Source: Cyanobacteria bacterium TGS_CYA1 (lineage in GTDB: Bacteria; Cyanobacteriota; Vampirovibrionia; Obscuribacterales; Obscuribacteraceae). From it: a stretch of 64,000 nucleotides of DNA. Both the position numbers and the translations under genes were made by a program. Within the stretch, counting starts at the first letter, position 1. Each line of letters starts with the position of its first letter. Shown piece by piece: positions 25,033-33,888 of the stretch. Below the pieces are notes generated by a model. That model ran no database searches. It saw only the letters and a program-made list of their open reading frames with translations, and was not told the DNA's origin. The stretch covers positions 124,001-188,000 of the forward strand of contig JAHCIQ010000003.1 in assembly GCA_026129135.1 (NCBI GenBank). The letters run 5' to 3'.

Positions 25033-26067
25033 TTATTCGTTCATTGCCACAGGTTCTGGATTTTTGCCTGTTTTGTGGTCATTGAGGTCTAAAGAGCGCA
25101 AACTTAAATTGTCGTAGCTTCGGTAATAAAGCTTCTTATTCTTCAAATCTTTGATTACCGACCACTGCGAATAATCGTTATAACCGGTCGATTTGTCTCT
25201 GATATCGCCTTTGGGAATATCGACTGCGTTCAATATGTGTTGAGCCAGAATAATCGAGTCTTTGCTTGTGTTAGATTGGTCGGCATAAGTGAGCATACAA
25301 GAAGTGCGCACAAAGCGCGATGGTGGTGTCCAGTCGCCTGGAATGCCAACGAATCCCCCACCCTGTCCATTGGGAGAAAGAACCGAGCCGCGCACGTGGA
25401 GCGGAGTTGGAGTGTCTGGCGTAAGTGAAATGTAATTGGATAAATTGGTGATGTGCCATGGGAAATCGGGCGTATTGGTCAAAACGCTATTTGGATTGTC
25501 GTGGCATAAAATTTGTCCGTCCACGAATTCGACTACCAGATTTTTGCCCGAAGCGTCATGCAAAGCCAAATGAACGGCAGGTTTCAATGGCCATTTCGGG
25601 TCAGGCTCGCCCCATATTTTGGTGGTTTGCAAATCGTGCTCGACTTCTGCCACTGTTTTGAAATTGCCCAGAATATAAAAGCCCAGGTCGAAAACCGAAA
25701 CTGCGTTTGGTGCATCTTTGTCGCTCAGGGTCTGGTATACAGCTGGTGGATACCAGAGCATTCCCATCGACAAGCCCTGGTCGTTGAGACCGTCTATTAC
25801 CAGGTCTTGCTTATTTACATCGATACCAAAATAAGCATACTTAGACGTCCATTCTTTGCCGGTTTTGTTGTTTGGGGCGGTTGAAGAGCGTTTTTGATTG
25901 GCTGGATAATAATTGATGCGCGAGCCAAGGTCCGCACCCCACTCCATCGAACGTCCTATCACGATGCCACCATCTTTGGAAGAGACGGCAAAGTCGGTAC
26001 ATGCAAAAGCTGTTTGAGTTTGCACCACAGACAGTGCTAAAGTGAAAATAGAAAGAAATTTTTTCAT
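25033..26067 (-). CDS. Exported linear-amide Ntn hydrolase (choloylglycine hydrolase / penicillin V acylase family)
   Basis: 344 residues. Signal peptide ends at AFA, exposing C23 as the N-terminal nucleophile (CTDFAVSSKDGGIVIGRSMEWG), exactly as in choloylglycine hydrolases and penicillin V acylases, where removal of the pre-peptide generates the active Cys. DLVIDGLNDQGLSMGML is the conserved substrate-pocket strand. Family members cleave bile-salt amides, penicillin V or N-acyl homoserine lactones. In an environmental Gram-negative periplasm, N-acyl signals or lipids are plausible substrates (inference). The start overlaps the TPR-caspase stop by 4 bp, so they are co-translated. Confidence 0.9.
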   Translation of the reverse strand: MKKFLSIFTLALSVVQTQTAFACTDFAVSSKDGGIVIGRSMEWGADLGSRINYYPANQKRSSTAPNNKTGKEWTSKYAYFGIDVNKQDLVIDGLNDQGLSMGMLWYPPAVYQTLSDKDAPNAVSVFDLGFYILGNFKTVAEVEHDLQTTKIWGEPDPKWPLKPAVHLALHDASGKNLVVEFVDGQILCHDNPNSVLTNTPDFPWHITNLSNYISLTPDTPTPLHVRGSVLSPNGQGGGFVGIPGDWTPPSRFVRTSCMLTYADQSNTSKDSIILAQHILNAVDIPKGDIRDKSTGYNDYSQWSVIKDLKNKKLYYRSYDNLSLRSLDLNDHKTGKNPEPVAMNE

Positions 26068-28535
26068 TTGGTGCTTACCTTGTCGTCCTTTTGAGAATCG
26101 ATCGGAACTGCAATCATGACATTGTCGCCCGACCAGAGAGATGTATCAAGGATGGGTGTCTGACGCTCACCACGGTCGGTCATCACTTCTGATTCGACTT
26201 TGTCTTTGAGATAGTCATAAGCTTTTACAAGCGAAGTTTTATCTCCATCAATCACGAGCCCTTCCATCAAACGTTTGGTGAAAACGCTATTGGGATATTT
26301 TTTTGATTCCCAGGATACTTGATCTGCCTGACTCGAACACAAAATAGATTGTCCTGCACCAAATGTGACATCGTGCATATTGATGCCATTTTCACGAAGG
26401 AGACCTTTTTCGCCCTTCTGTGCAGCACCGCTGTGACAGACGTCGAGCACGAGCACTACTCTGTTCGAGCGCACTTCGTCAGTTATTATTTGCGATAACC
26501 ACTGCATCGGAATACCAGTTGCAAGAAGCGAATTCTTATTGGTATCGAATGCCACTAGGAAATTGTTTTTGTTTGCTTCCAATTTGGCAGGGCTGCCGTG
26601 GCTTGATACATAAATGATGACCAGGTCGTTTGCATCGGCTTTGGAGCCAAGCCATTTCTTGCCCAGAGCATCGATAATTCCTTGTCTTGTAGCTTTTTCA
26701 TCAACAAGCAATTTGACATTTTCGGGTTTGAAGTTACCTCTGGTAGTCAGAAAATTGGCAAAGTCTGTGGCATCTTTTGCAGCGTATCTGAGGTTGATGC
26801 TTTTGTCTTCGAAATTACTGATGCCGACTACAAGCGCATATTTGGCACCCACTGGTTTGAATGGGCGTTCGACAACGCGTTGATTGTTTTTGAATACTTC
26901 GCTTACTTCGTTGGAATATTTATTTCCAGGCAAACTGGCTTTGATTTTTTCGGCGCGCTCTTGAGCCGATTTTGCGTTGGCTGTATCTTTGAGCAAAGTG
27001 TAAATAGAAGCCATCGAACCTAAGTCTTTAGCTACAGTAGTACTGTTTGGACCTACTTCTTTTTCGTCTATGACGAGCGCTTTCTTATAGAGAGCAAGAG
27101 CTTCTTTATAATGTTTCTGCTTTTCTTCGAGCGCTGCCATTTCGCGAAGTCCTTCGGCATAACGAGGGCTCGTTGAACCAAAGTTTTTTTCAAGCGAAGC
27201 GAGTGTACGCTGGGCAAGTGGAATTGCCTCGGCAATCTTATTTTGCTTTTCATAAACTTCGCAAAGTTCGCTTACGATATCTGTAATATCGGCATGGTCA
27301 GGCTTGAATTTGCGCTCTGCATATTGCAGTGCTTTATTCAAAGTTGTTTGGGCTAGTTCGAATTTTCCTTCGTCGGTATAGAGCGAACCCAGATTTTTCA
27401 AGGTACGGATGCACTTTGGATTGTCTACTCCATACACACGCTCGCGCACCGAAAGACACTCTTTCAAAAGTGGTTCGGCTTGAGCGTATTTGCCTTCGCT
27501 TGCATAAATGGTGGCAAGACAATTAAGACTGGCAGCATATTCGCCATGTTTTTTTCCAAATATTTTTTCGCGCAGTTCGAGCGCTTTCTGACACATTTCT
27601 TTGGCTTTGTCGTACTTGCCTTGAGCTTCGTACAGAAATGCAAGCTCGTGCCAGATCTTTGCTTTGCCTGGAAATTCTGGATTCGGTTGGCGCTCATAAA
27701 TTGCGAGCGCTTCGTTATAAACGGTTTCAGCCTCTTTGTATCGTCCAACTCGTGTGTACAATTCGCCGAGATTTTGCAGCGCGCCTGCATAGTAAGGATG
27801 ATTCTTTCCTATTGAAGTCGCTGCTTCGCTTACGGCTTGCTTGAAATATTCTTCGGACAATTTGTAATTGCCTTCGAGTCTGTTCAACTCGCCCATGTGG
27901 TGCAAGCAGACAGCATAAAACATGGTTGCTTTAGATTCAGGCGTTTTGAAAGTGGACAGCGCGTGTTCCAATACTTCGCGTGATTCTTTGTATTTGCCCC
28001 AGTCGTAATAAAGTTGACCTAGATTGAGCCAGCCGATTGAAACGTTGGAGCTGTCTTTTCCGTATAATTTTTCACCGACTTCGATAGCCTGTTTGTAGAA
28101 TGTTTCGGCTTCGTCCATGCGGCTCAAGCTGGCATACAGAGCCGCAAAATTATTCATCACCATTGCCATGTTGGCACTTTGCGATCCCATTTTAGGATCA
28201 TTTTCTATAGCTTCAAGAGCTTGTTTGCAATAGTTCTCGGCTTCTTGATACTTGCCCTGATTCATCGTGATAGTGCTCAGGTCAATCAAGCCTCGCACCA
28301 GCATAACGTTGTCGCCTTTAGGACCTTTGGCCTCTTTCATCGCTTCGTTGCAAAGACGCTCGGCATCTTCGTAGCGAGCTTCGTTATAAGCTTTTTCGCC
28401 GCTTGTGATGAAATTTAAAAAGATAGTGTTTTTCGATTGCGGTGATTCTTCACCATGAACGCTTTGGCAAAGTGGACCAGAAGCAAAAAACGATAAGGTC
28501 AATGCTAGAGCGAGAACATTTTTTTTCAATTTCAT
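26064..28535 (-). CDS. Exported TPR protein with caspase-like (C14) protease domain
   Basis: 823 residues. Signal peptide (VLALALTLSFFASGPLCQSVHG), then about ten TPRs of the 42-residue kinesin-light-chain type from about 40 to 530 (NLGELYTRVGRYKEAETVYNEAL and similar). The C-terminal caspase-like domain starts at about 565 (KYALVVGISNFED). Catalytic dyad: H646 in IYVSSHGSP and C700 in VLDVCHSGA. The fold and dyad match orthocaspases/metacaspase-like C14 proteases, which usually cut after Arg/Lys or Asp. Export is notable because most bacterial caspase-like proteins studied are cytosolic. It sits between a coiled-coil protein (1-bp overlap) and the Ntn hydrolase (4-bp overlap). Confidence 0.92.
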   Translation of the reverse strand: MKLKKNVLALALTLSFFASGPLCQSVHGEESPQSKNTIFLNFITSGEKAYNEARYEDAERLCNEAMKEAKGPKGDNVMLVRGLIDLSTITMNQGKYQEAENYCKQALEAIENDPKMGSQSANMAMVMNNFAALYASLSRMDEAETFYKQAIEVGEKLYGKDSSNVSIGWLNLGQLYYDWGKYKESREVLEHALSTFKTPESKATMFYAVCLHHMGELNRLEGNYKLSEEYFKQAVSEAATSIGKNHPYYAGALQNLGELYTRVGRYKEAETVYNEALAIYERQPNPEFPGKAKIWHELAFLYEAQGKYDKAKEMCQKALELREKIFGKKHGEYAASLNCLATIYASEGKYAQAEPLLKECLSVRERVYGVDNPKCIRTLKNLGSLYTDEGKFELAQTTLNKALQYAERKFKPDHADITDIVSELCEVYEKQNKIAEAIPLAQRTLASLEKNFGSTSPRYAEGLREMAALEEKQKHYKEALALYKKALVIDEKEVGPNSTTVAKDLGSMASIYTLLKDTANAKSAQERAEKIKASLPGNKYSNEVSEVFKNNQRVVERPFKPVGAKYALVVGISNFEDKSINLRYAAKDATDFANFLTTRGNFKPENVKLLVDEKATRQGIIDALGKKWLGSKADANDLVIIYVSSHGSPAKLEANKNNFLVAFDTNKNSLLATGIPMQWLSQIITDEVRSNRVVLVLDVCHSGAAQKGEKGLLRENGINMHDVTFGAGQSILCSSQADQVSWESKKYPNSVFTKRLMEGLVIDGDKTSLVKAYDYLKDKVESEVMTDRGERQTPILDTSLWSGDNVMIAVPIDSQKDDKVSTK

Positions 28536-29131
28536 TAGTCAGCGCCTGATTCTTGACGAATTTCTTGCAATTCGGATTTTTTCTTTTGAATTTCGGGTCG
28601 TTGCTCACCGAGCTTCTCGACCATTTGTTTTTCATAGTCGAGTTGTTGATTTTCAACTTTCTGCTCGAGTGCTTGTTTTTCCTGGCGCACTTCGCGCTTT
28701 TCTTCTGACTTCATTTCTTTTTTGAGCTTGTTAGCATTTTGCGCACCATCGGCACCTTTTGCCCATTTTGCACCAAGAGTGTTCGAGCCATTTACGTTTT
28801 TACTGCCACCAGCTTGAGCTGCCTGAATTTGATTGCTGTTTTCGTTCAACTGGCTTTCGACAGTTTTTAAATCTTCTGGCTTCAAAGAACCGTTGTTAGA
28901 AGCTTTCTTCGCTGCTACATCGCGCTCGATGTCTGCTACGTTAGCTTTGAGCGAGTCTGCTTGTTCCTGGCTCAAGGCGCCATTTTTCAGTCCAATGTCG
29001 ATGCGCGAATACTGTCTTTTGATTCGAGCTTCAGGACTTAATCCACCGGCGTGAGCACCAAGCGCCAGATTGGCTTGCGATAACAATGCAAAACCGATTG
29101 AAAGCGCCAGAGAATAATGCTTTTTAGTCAT
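28535..29131 (-). CDS. Exported coiled-coil protein of unknown function
   Basis: 198 residues with a signal peptide (LALSIGFALLSQANLALGAHA). Residues about 35-95 hold a helical unit RIDIGLKNGALSQEQADSL...GSLKPEDLKTVESQL: two helix pairs each opened by G-x-L-(S/K)-x-E/D. The C-terminal 75 residues are a charged coiled coil (LKKEMKSEEKREVRQEKQAL...). It is the first gene of the caspase operon; stop and next start share one base (TAATG). It may act as a scaffold or substrate for the TPR-caspase (inference). A related helical unit occurs in the protein at 46529-47140. Confidence 0.7.
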   Translation of the reverse strand: MTKKHYSLALSIGFALLSQANLALGAHAGGLSPEARIKRQYSRIDIGLKNGALSQEQADSLKANVADIERDVAAKKASNNGSLKPEDLKTVESQLNENSNQIQAAQAGGSKNVNGSNTLGAKWAKGADGAQNANKLKKEMKSEEKREVRQEKQALEQKVENQQLDYEKQMVEKLGEQRPEIQKKKSELQEIRQESGAD

Positions 29132-29207
29132 AGACCAACTCCTATGCCTCTTGACTTGAATCTAGGACATACCCAGAATCAACAGGTAATTTATCAAATT
29201 ATGTCCA

Positions 29208-30134
29208 TTATTTCAGGCTGCCGACGAATTTAATCAGACCTGCAAGCAACCCTGAATCGGCATATTCATATACATCATTGTGACCTGCCTTGGGCACTGG
29301 AATCAGAGTTTTGGGTTCGGTCGCAGCCTGATAAAGTTCTTTGGCATAGGTGTATGGCAGGGTCGAATCTTTCTCGCCATGAATGATGAGCAGGGGCGGA
29401 TGAGCTTTTTTGACATAGCTCAAGTTATCCAGAGCCGGAACGCACATTGGAAAAACAAAGTCTGGAAGAGTGTGCAAGAAAAAGAGATGGTCTTTGCCTG
29501 CTCTTGCAAGACTCGTGAATGGTGATTGCAAAATTACACCTTTGCAAGGAACTTCTTTCGCCAGGTCTGAAGTCACCCCACAACCAATAGATTCGCCATA
29601 AAGAATAATTTGGTCAGGCTTGTAATGTAGTTCGCCCACCAGGTAATCGTAGGCGGAGCGGGCGTCTGGTACCAGGTTTTTGAGACTGGCTTCTCCCTGG
29701 CTCTCTCCATAGCCCCTGTAATCGTAGAGAAATACAGATGTGCCAGCGAAGAGCAGATATGCGGCAATTCCTACGCGACATTCGACATTCGATGCGTTTC
29801 CGTGACTGACGAGAACAATGGGAGCGTCTTTTTTAGCTTTATTTGGAAAATACCAGCCGACCAAAAGCTTTCCGTCTTTGGCTTTGAATTTGACTTCTTT
29901 AGCGTCTACGTTGAATTTGGTCTTCATGAAAGCCAGAATCTTGTCTTTGTCGGTCAGGTCAGAGCTTGGAAAAAGTGCTAGTTTGTCTGCGAAAAAATGC
30001 AGACAAATTGCAGCCAACACAACATAAAAGCAATAAACCTGAGCAAGACCCTTGAGCAGTGTTTTCCAACTGAATGGTTTTTTCAAAGGCCGCTCTTTTG
30101 TTTTCTCGGTTTCTTCTGTATTTTCAGAATTCAA
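29208..30134 (-). CDS. Membrane-anchored alpha/beta hydrolase (ABHD13/YfhR-like)
   Basis: 308 residues from a TTG start; no in-frame ATG precedes the TM helix. A basic N-terminus and one TM helix (LAQVYCFYVVLAAICLHFF, about 30-48) anchor the protein. The hydrolase domain has the nucleophile elbow GESIG with S182, acid D256 (HGEKDST) and H285 (KAGHNDVY); the oxyanion strand is VLVSHGNASN. The pattern matches serine hydrolases of the YfhR/BEM46/ABHD13 group; substrates of that group are mostly unknown. A GGT(AAAG) element lies ahead of the start. It is separated from the coiled-coil gene by 76 bp. Confidence 0.88.
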   Translation of the reverse strand: MNSENTEETEKTKERPLKKPFSWKTLLKGLAQVYCFYVVLAAICLHFFADKLALFPSSDLTDKDKILAFMKTKFNVDAKEVKFKAKDGKLLVGWYFPNKAKKDAPIVLVSHGNASNVECRVGIAAYLLFAGTSVFLYDYRGYGESQGEASLKNLVPDARSAYDYLVGELHYKPDQIILYGESIGCGVTSDLAKEVPCKGVILQSPFTSLARAGKDHLFFLHTLPDFVFPMCVPALDNLSYVKKAHPPLLIIHGEKDSTLPYTYAKELYQAATEPKTLIPVPKAGHNDVYEYADSGLLAGLIKFVGSLK

Positions 30135-30228
30135 GATAGCTTTACCTATATAATTTTGGCGGTCGTTGCCATTTCGCTCGCCTTACTTATTCAAGCATGT
30201 TCGATGGTCCATTTGTCCCCTGCCAAAA

Positions 30229-31272
30229 ATGAATAAATCGATTCGACAAAATATCAGGCTCACTTGCATTTTCTTTCGAGGGTTTACAACCTTCATAATT
30301 GTTGCTGTATCGGCTTTTCTTTTTTCCACCACACTTTTGTATTTTGTTTATCCACGTAGTGAATTGCCGCTTCATCAACAAAGCTATCTGAGCATAGCCT
30401 ATGACGTAATGCTCATGACCTTTTTCGAGCAGCCAATTCCATTTGTAGACGACTGGCGTCTAGTGCCCGTTTTCTTTGGTCTTCCTATCTTAGGTTTATT
30501 GGTTATCGCAGACGGAGTTGTGAAGCTCGGTCATCTTATTTTGCAAAGACAAAATTTCACCAGGGAGTGGCAAGAAATGATTGCCGAATCATACGAAAAT
30601 CATATTATCGTTTGCGGTTTGGGAAATGTCGGACAGCGAGTGGCAGACTATCTCCTGAGCTTTGGCGAACAACTAGTTTGTATCGAACGCAAAGCAGATT
30701 TTTCTGCCAGTGCCGATTTTCAGAATCGAAAAATTCCAGTGCTGATAGGTGATTCGAGTAATCCATTATTGCTCGAACAAGCTAACGCCAAAAAAGCAAA
30801 AGCGATAATGATTTTGACCGACCAGGATCTGGCTAATCTCGATACTGCTCTTACTGCTAAAGAAATGGCACCTAATATTCGCGTTGTGATGCGTATGTTC
30901 GACCAGACATTCGCCGACAAAGTAAAAACATCTTTTGGAATAGACAGTGTATTCAGTGCCTCTGCTCTTTCTGCGCCAGTCTTTGCGCAAGCAGCATTGA
31001 GCAATAATATTTTGTCTTCATTTTCATTTGGCGATAAATTAATCAACGCCTTTCAGTTAGAAATAAGAGAAGGCAGCCATTTCATCAATGAAAAAATCGA
31101 CGATGTAAGACGTAAGCACGAAGCGACCATCATCATGCATCAACGCCAAAAAGAGGTCGATTGGAATCCGCCACCAGATTTAGTGCTTGCAAGTGGCGAT
31201 AAATTATTGATAGTCACTGATCGCGAAAATCTTCCTGCTTTGCTTTCAGCTGAGAAAGGGGCAAAAGTCTAG
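30229..31272 (+). CDS. Potassium-channel-like protein with TrkA-N/RCK regulatory domains
   Basis: 347 residues from the ATG at 30229; a TTG at 30166 would add 21 residues. Two membrane helices flank a pore-like segment at about residues 20-100, although no canonical TVGYG selectivity filter is visible (the loop reads MLMTFFEQPIPFVDDW). A Rossmann RCK-N domain begins at IIVCGLGNVGQRVADYLL, with G-x-G-x-x-G for nucleotide binding and IERKAD as the acidic strand end. An RCK-C-like domain ends the protein (VLASGDKLLIVT). Related proteins gate K+ flux by NAD(H) or ATP; without the filter, transport is uncertain. Confidence 0.78.
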   Translation: MNKSIRQNIRLTCIFFRGFTTFIIVAVSAFLFSTTLLYFVYPRSELPLHQQSYLSIAYDVMLMTFFEQPIPFVDDWRLVPVFFGLPILGLLVIADGVVKLGHLILQRQNFTREWQEMIAESYENHIIVCGLGNVGQRVADYLLSFGEQLVCIERKADFSASADFQNRKIPVLIGDSSNPLLLEQANAKKAKAIMILTDQDLANLDTALTAKEMAPNIRVVMRMFDQTFADKVKTSFGIDSVFSASALSAPVFAQAALSNNILSSFSFGDKLINAFQLEIREGSHFINEKIDDVRRKHEATIIMHQRQKEVDWNPPPDLVLASGDKLLIVTDRENLPALLSAEKGAKV

Positions 31273-31282
31273 GAATTAAAAT

Positions 31283-33214
31283 TTGCAATACGTTCGATGG
31301 TTCATGATTGCCACCATATGTCTTGCTCTTGTAGCACTGACCTCGATTGTGTGGAAAAACAGTGCCGAACTCAAACGCTTAGTGACATTCACCAAATGGT
31401 ATTCGGGTTTTGATGTAACGGCAGAGCCTACATTCGATGTTCCGCGTCTGCCTCCTGCGAAAAATTTGGAGCTGGCTGGACATCTAGGTGGACGGCTTAA
31501 TGCCTGCGCCTTGCGCGATAATCTTGCAGCTTTTTCTACTGGTCCTGAATTACATTTGTATGACCTTGGCGATCTGAAAAATCCAGTTGAACTGGGAAAA
31601 ATTCTGTTGCTTGGAAAAATAGAAGAAATAAATTTCAGCCAGGATGGCAAGTCGCTTCTTATCGCAGATGGACGAGGCGGGCTTAGAATCATCGACGTGA
31701 CAGATCCAAAAGCTCTTAAGGAAGTCGCCACTTATGGTCATCGCGGTGCGGTGGAGCATGTATCACAACGCAACGATTTATTATATGTGGCATCTAAACT
31801 TGATGGAATGCAAATTCTAAAGCGCGAGAACAATAAGCTGCGATTGATAAAGTACGACGACAATATCAATCATCCAAACGGCAGCTATGAAATTGGCAAT
31901 ATATGTCACAATCAAGATTTTCTGGTGTCTTCTGATACTGTAAACGGTCTGCGTTTGATGCTCACCAAAGATCCAGAATTTCCTGTTTTGTCGGGCAAGC
32001 ACACCATGGCGAATGTGAATCCCGACTATGTTGCCTGCGATAAAAATATCGTTTTAATTGCATCGAGCAAAATAGAAGACGAGCAGGAAATCCAGATATT
32101 CGAACTTGTGGGATGCGGTGCGCGTCAAGCCGCTTCAATCAAGATACCAGGCTTCAAAGCAAATGGGATTGTTCTAAAAGAGAATCATGCCTACGTTTTT
32201 GGCGATAAAGGAATAATCGCATTAGATATAACCGAAATAAGCGCTCCAAAAATCGATTCTAAGAATGCCTGGCAAAGCACATCTCCTATTTTGGGTTTTT
32301 CGATAGAAGGCAATAAAGCATGCGCCACCACAAGAGACGGTCGTTTTATTGTTTTTGGGCTGGAAGAAAAACCTCAAGTTTTATCGACCATATCTTTTCC
32401 AAATAATGTTTTGAGCGCATGTGTGGATAAGAAAACAGGTCAACTTTTCATAGGTGCACAGTCTGGTGTGTTTGCATCAAGTTTGTCTAATGTTGCTCGC
32501 TTTGAAAAACTGGGCGAAGTGAAAAATCTTAGTTCCATTAGAGTCGATGAGAATAAACTTGCAATAAAAACAGGTGATAGTCTCGAACTCTGGAAAGTCG
32601 GCAGTAAAATCGAAAAAATATCTGCTGTGGACTGTCCAAGATTGACTTCCAACCCTGTGCCATTTTTAAATGATTTTCTGTGCGGTGGAGAAGATGGAGT
32701 AGTATCGACTGGCACAGATAACCTTTTGAAAGATGAAAATGTTGATGCCATTGCCGGTGATGGCAAGGTGCTCGTTACCGCCCCTGGTGGATATTTTGGC
32801 TTTCAGATTTATAACGATAAATCGACTTTACCAAAAGACGCACGATTTGTTCATGCTGCCATGCATCAGAACATTCTCGATGCTGCAGTCGATAAAAGCT
32901 TGATTTATTTTATCCAGGGCAAATTTTTAGGGGATAACAAATTGTTTGTCGTTTCTGTTTCAGAGAAAAAAGAACACCTGCCAGAAATGACATTGCGTGG
33001 AGGAGGACGACTTTGTGCAAATAATGGCTTGATAGCTTTGGAAGAAATAGGTTTTGTGAGCGTGTTCAAATATGATGGCAAAGAGATTAAGCGTATTGCC
33101 GAGATGCAATCTACCGCCGTTCCATTATCAATAAGCGATATGCAGATGTGTGGAAATCTCGTTTTGATTGCAGGAGAGGAAAATGGACTCTATGTGTATT
33201 TAGTAAAAGAATGA
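31283..33214 (+). CDS. Membrane-anchored LVIVD-type beta-propeller protein
   Basis: 643 residues from TTG 31283, with AGGA 8 nt upstream (31271-31274); ATG at 31304 is an alternative. One N-terminal TM (FMIATICLALVALTSIVW). The rest is made of short beta repeats of the LVIVD type (for example LLIADGRGGLRIIDVTDPKAL, YVASKLDGMQILK, VFGDKGIIALDITEISAP), which fold as a propeller in many secreted proteins. Likely a periplasmic protein-protein scaffold; catalytic residues are not evident. It is 10 bp after the TrkA-N gene and overlaps the next gene by 4 bp, forming a three-gene operon. Confidence 0.78.
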   Translation: MQYVRWFMIATICLALVALTSIVWKNSAELKRLVTFTKWYSGFDVTAEPTFDVPRLPPAKNLELAGHLGGRLNACALRDNLAAFSTGPELHLYDLGDLKNPVELGKILLLGKIEEINFSQDGKSLLIADGRGGLRIIDVTDPKALKEVATYGHRGAVEHVSQRNDLLYVASKLDGMQILKRENNKLRLIKYDDNINHPNGSYEIGNICHNQDFLVSSDTVNGLRLMLTKDPEFPVLSGKHTMANVNPDYVACDKNIVLIASSKIEDEQEIQIFELVGCGARQAASIKIPGFKANGIVLKENHAYVFGDKGIIALDITEISAPKIDSKNAWQSTSPILGFSIEGNKACATTRDGRFIVFGLEEKPQVLSTISFPNNVLSACVDKKTGQLFIGAQSGVFASSLSNVARFEKLGEVKNLSSIRVDENKLAIKTGDSLELWKVGSKIEKISAVDCPRLTSNPVPFLNDFLCGGEDGVVSTGTDNLLKDENVDAIAGDGKVLVTAPGGYFGFQIYNDKSTLPKDARFVHAAMHQNILDAAVDKSLIYFIQGKFLGDNKLFVVSVSEKKEHLPEMTLRGGGRLCANNGLIALEEIGFVSVFKYDGKEIKRIAEMQSTAVPLSISDMQMCGNLVLIAGEENGLYVYLVKE

Positions 33215-33837
33215 TGGACTCAAGTCAATTAATTCAAGCCGTTATCGAAAAGTATGCTTCGTGCTGGTCTTATAGAGATGCTGGCACAGCGTTTTCCAGA
33301 GACTTTGTAGTCGAATTCGAAACATATTTCACTCGCCCAGACAGATTTTCATTTAGATGGAAAGACCATAGTCATCCGGGCGAGAAACTCATTCATTTCG
33401 AGAACGGAATAGTCACTCTCTTGCTTCAAGATGCTCAGGTGGAGATACCTAAATTGCAGACTGCAATAACCATGGCTAATGCTTCTTCGCTACTTGCTTC
33501 CTCCTTGCTTGGCAGTTTGCTTCTGCCTGAACTCGTCCACACTCGTGTCGATTTTATGCCTGTGATGCCTTACGAGATTGTAGAGTCAGAGCACGAAGGC
33601 GAGATTTTTACTTCGCTTGTATCTACTGAATCGAGTCCCAACTTTATTCAAAAGCTTCGCATAAATGTTGAGACGCTTGCAATTTATGAGTGGGAGCAAT
33701 TGATAAAAGCCGATTTTGCAGATAGATCATATCTGCAAGTGGAGAATTTTTTGGTATCGCAAACACAAGAAGTACTTTCACATGACAGTGAGATTGGTGC
33801 TCGTGTGAAGTTCAAGCATGTGAGTTTTGATAAATGA
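33211..33837 (+). CDS. Conserved-looking protein of unknown function
   Basis: 208 residues from ATG 33211 (ATGATG; overlapping the previous stop TGA). Soluble, no signal peptide. The layout SYRDAGTAFSRDFVVEFETYFTRPDRFSFRWKD is a mostly beta N-terminal half, followed by a hydrophobic LLASSLLGSLLLPEL stretch and another beta-rich half. The shape is reminiscent of LolA/LppX-like lipoprotein-carrier beta sheets, but without a signal peptide I do not assign it. A Rho-independent terminator follows. Confidence 0.6.
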   Translation: MMDSSQLIQAVIEKYASCWSYRDAGTAFSRDFVVEFETYFTRPDRFSFRWKDHSHPGEKLIHFENGIVTLLLQDAQVEIPKLQTAITMANASSLLASSLLGSLLLPELVHTRVDFMPVMPYEIVESEHEGEIFTSLVSTESSPNFIQKLRINVETLAIYEWEQLIKADFADRSYLQVENFLVSQTQEVLSHDSEIGARVKFKHVSFDK

Positions 33838-33841
33838 GCGG

Positions 33842-33876
33842 CTCGTGTTGCCAAGTCTTCGGAACGAGAATTTTTT
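33842..33876 (+). terminator. Rho-independent terminator after the TrkA-N/LVIVD operon
   Basis: CTCGT at 33842-33846 pairs with ACGAG at 33864-33868, extended imperfectly by the TTGCC/GGAA flanks, and is followed by TTTTTT at 33871-33876. A second perfect 7-bp inverted repeat (33883-33902) overlaps the stop of the convergent gene. Confidence 0.65.
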
Positions 33877-33888
33877 ATTCGCTTAGAT

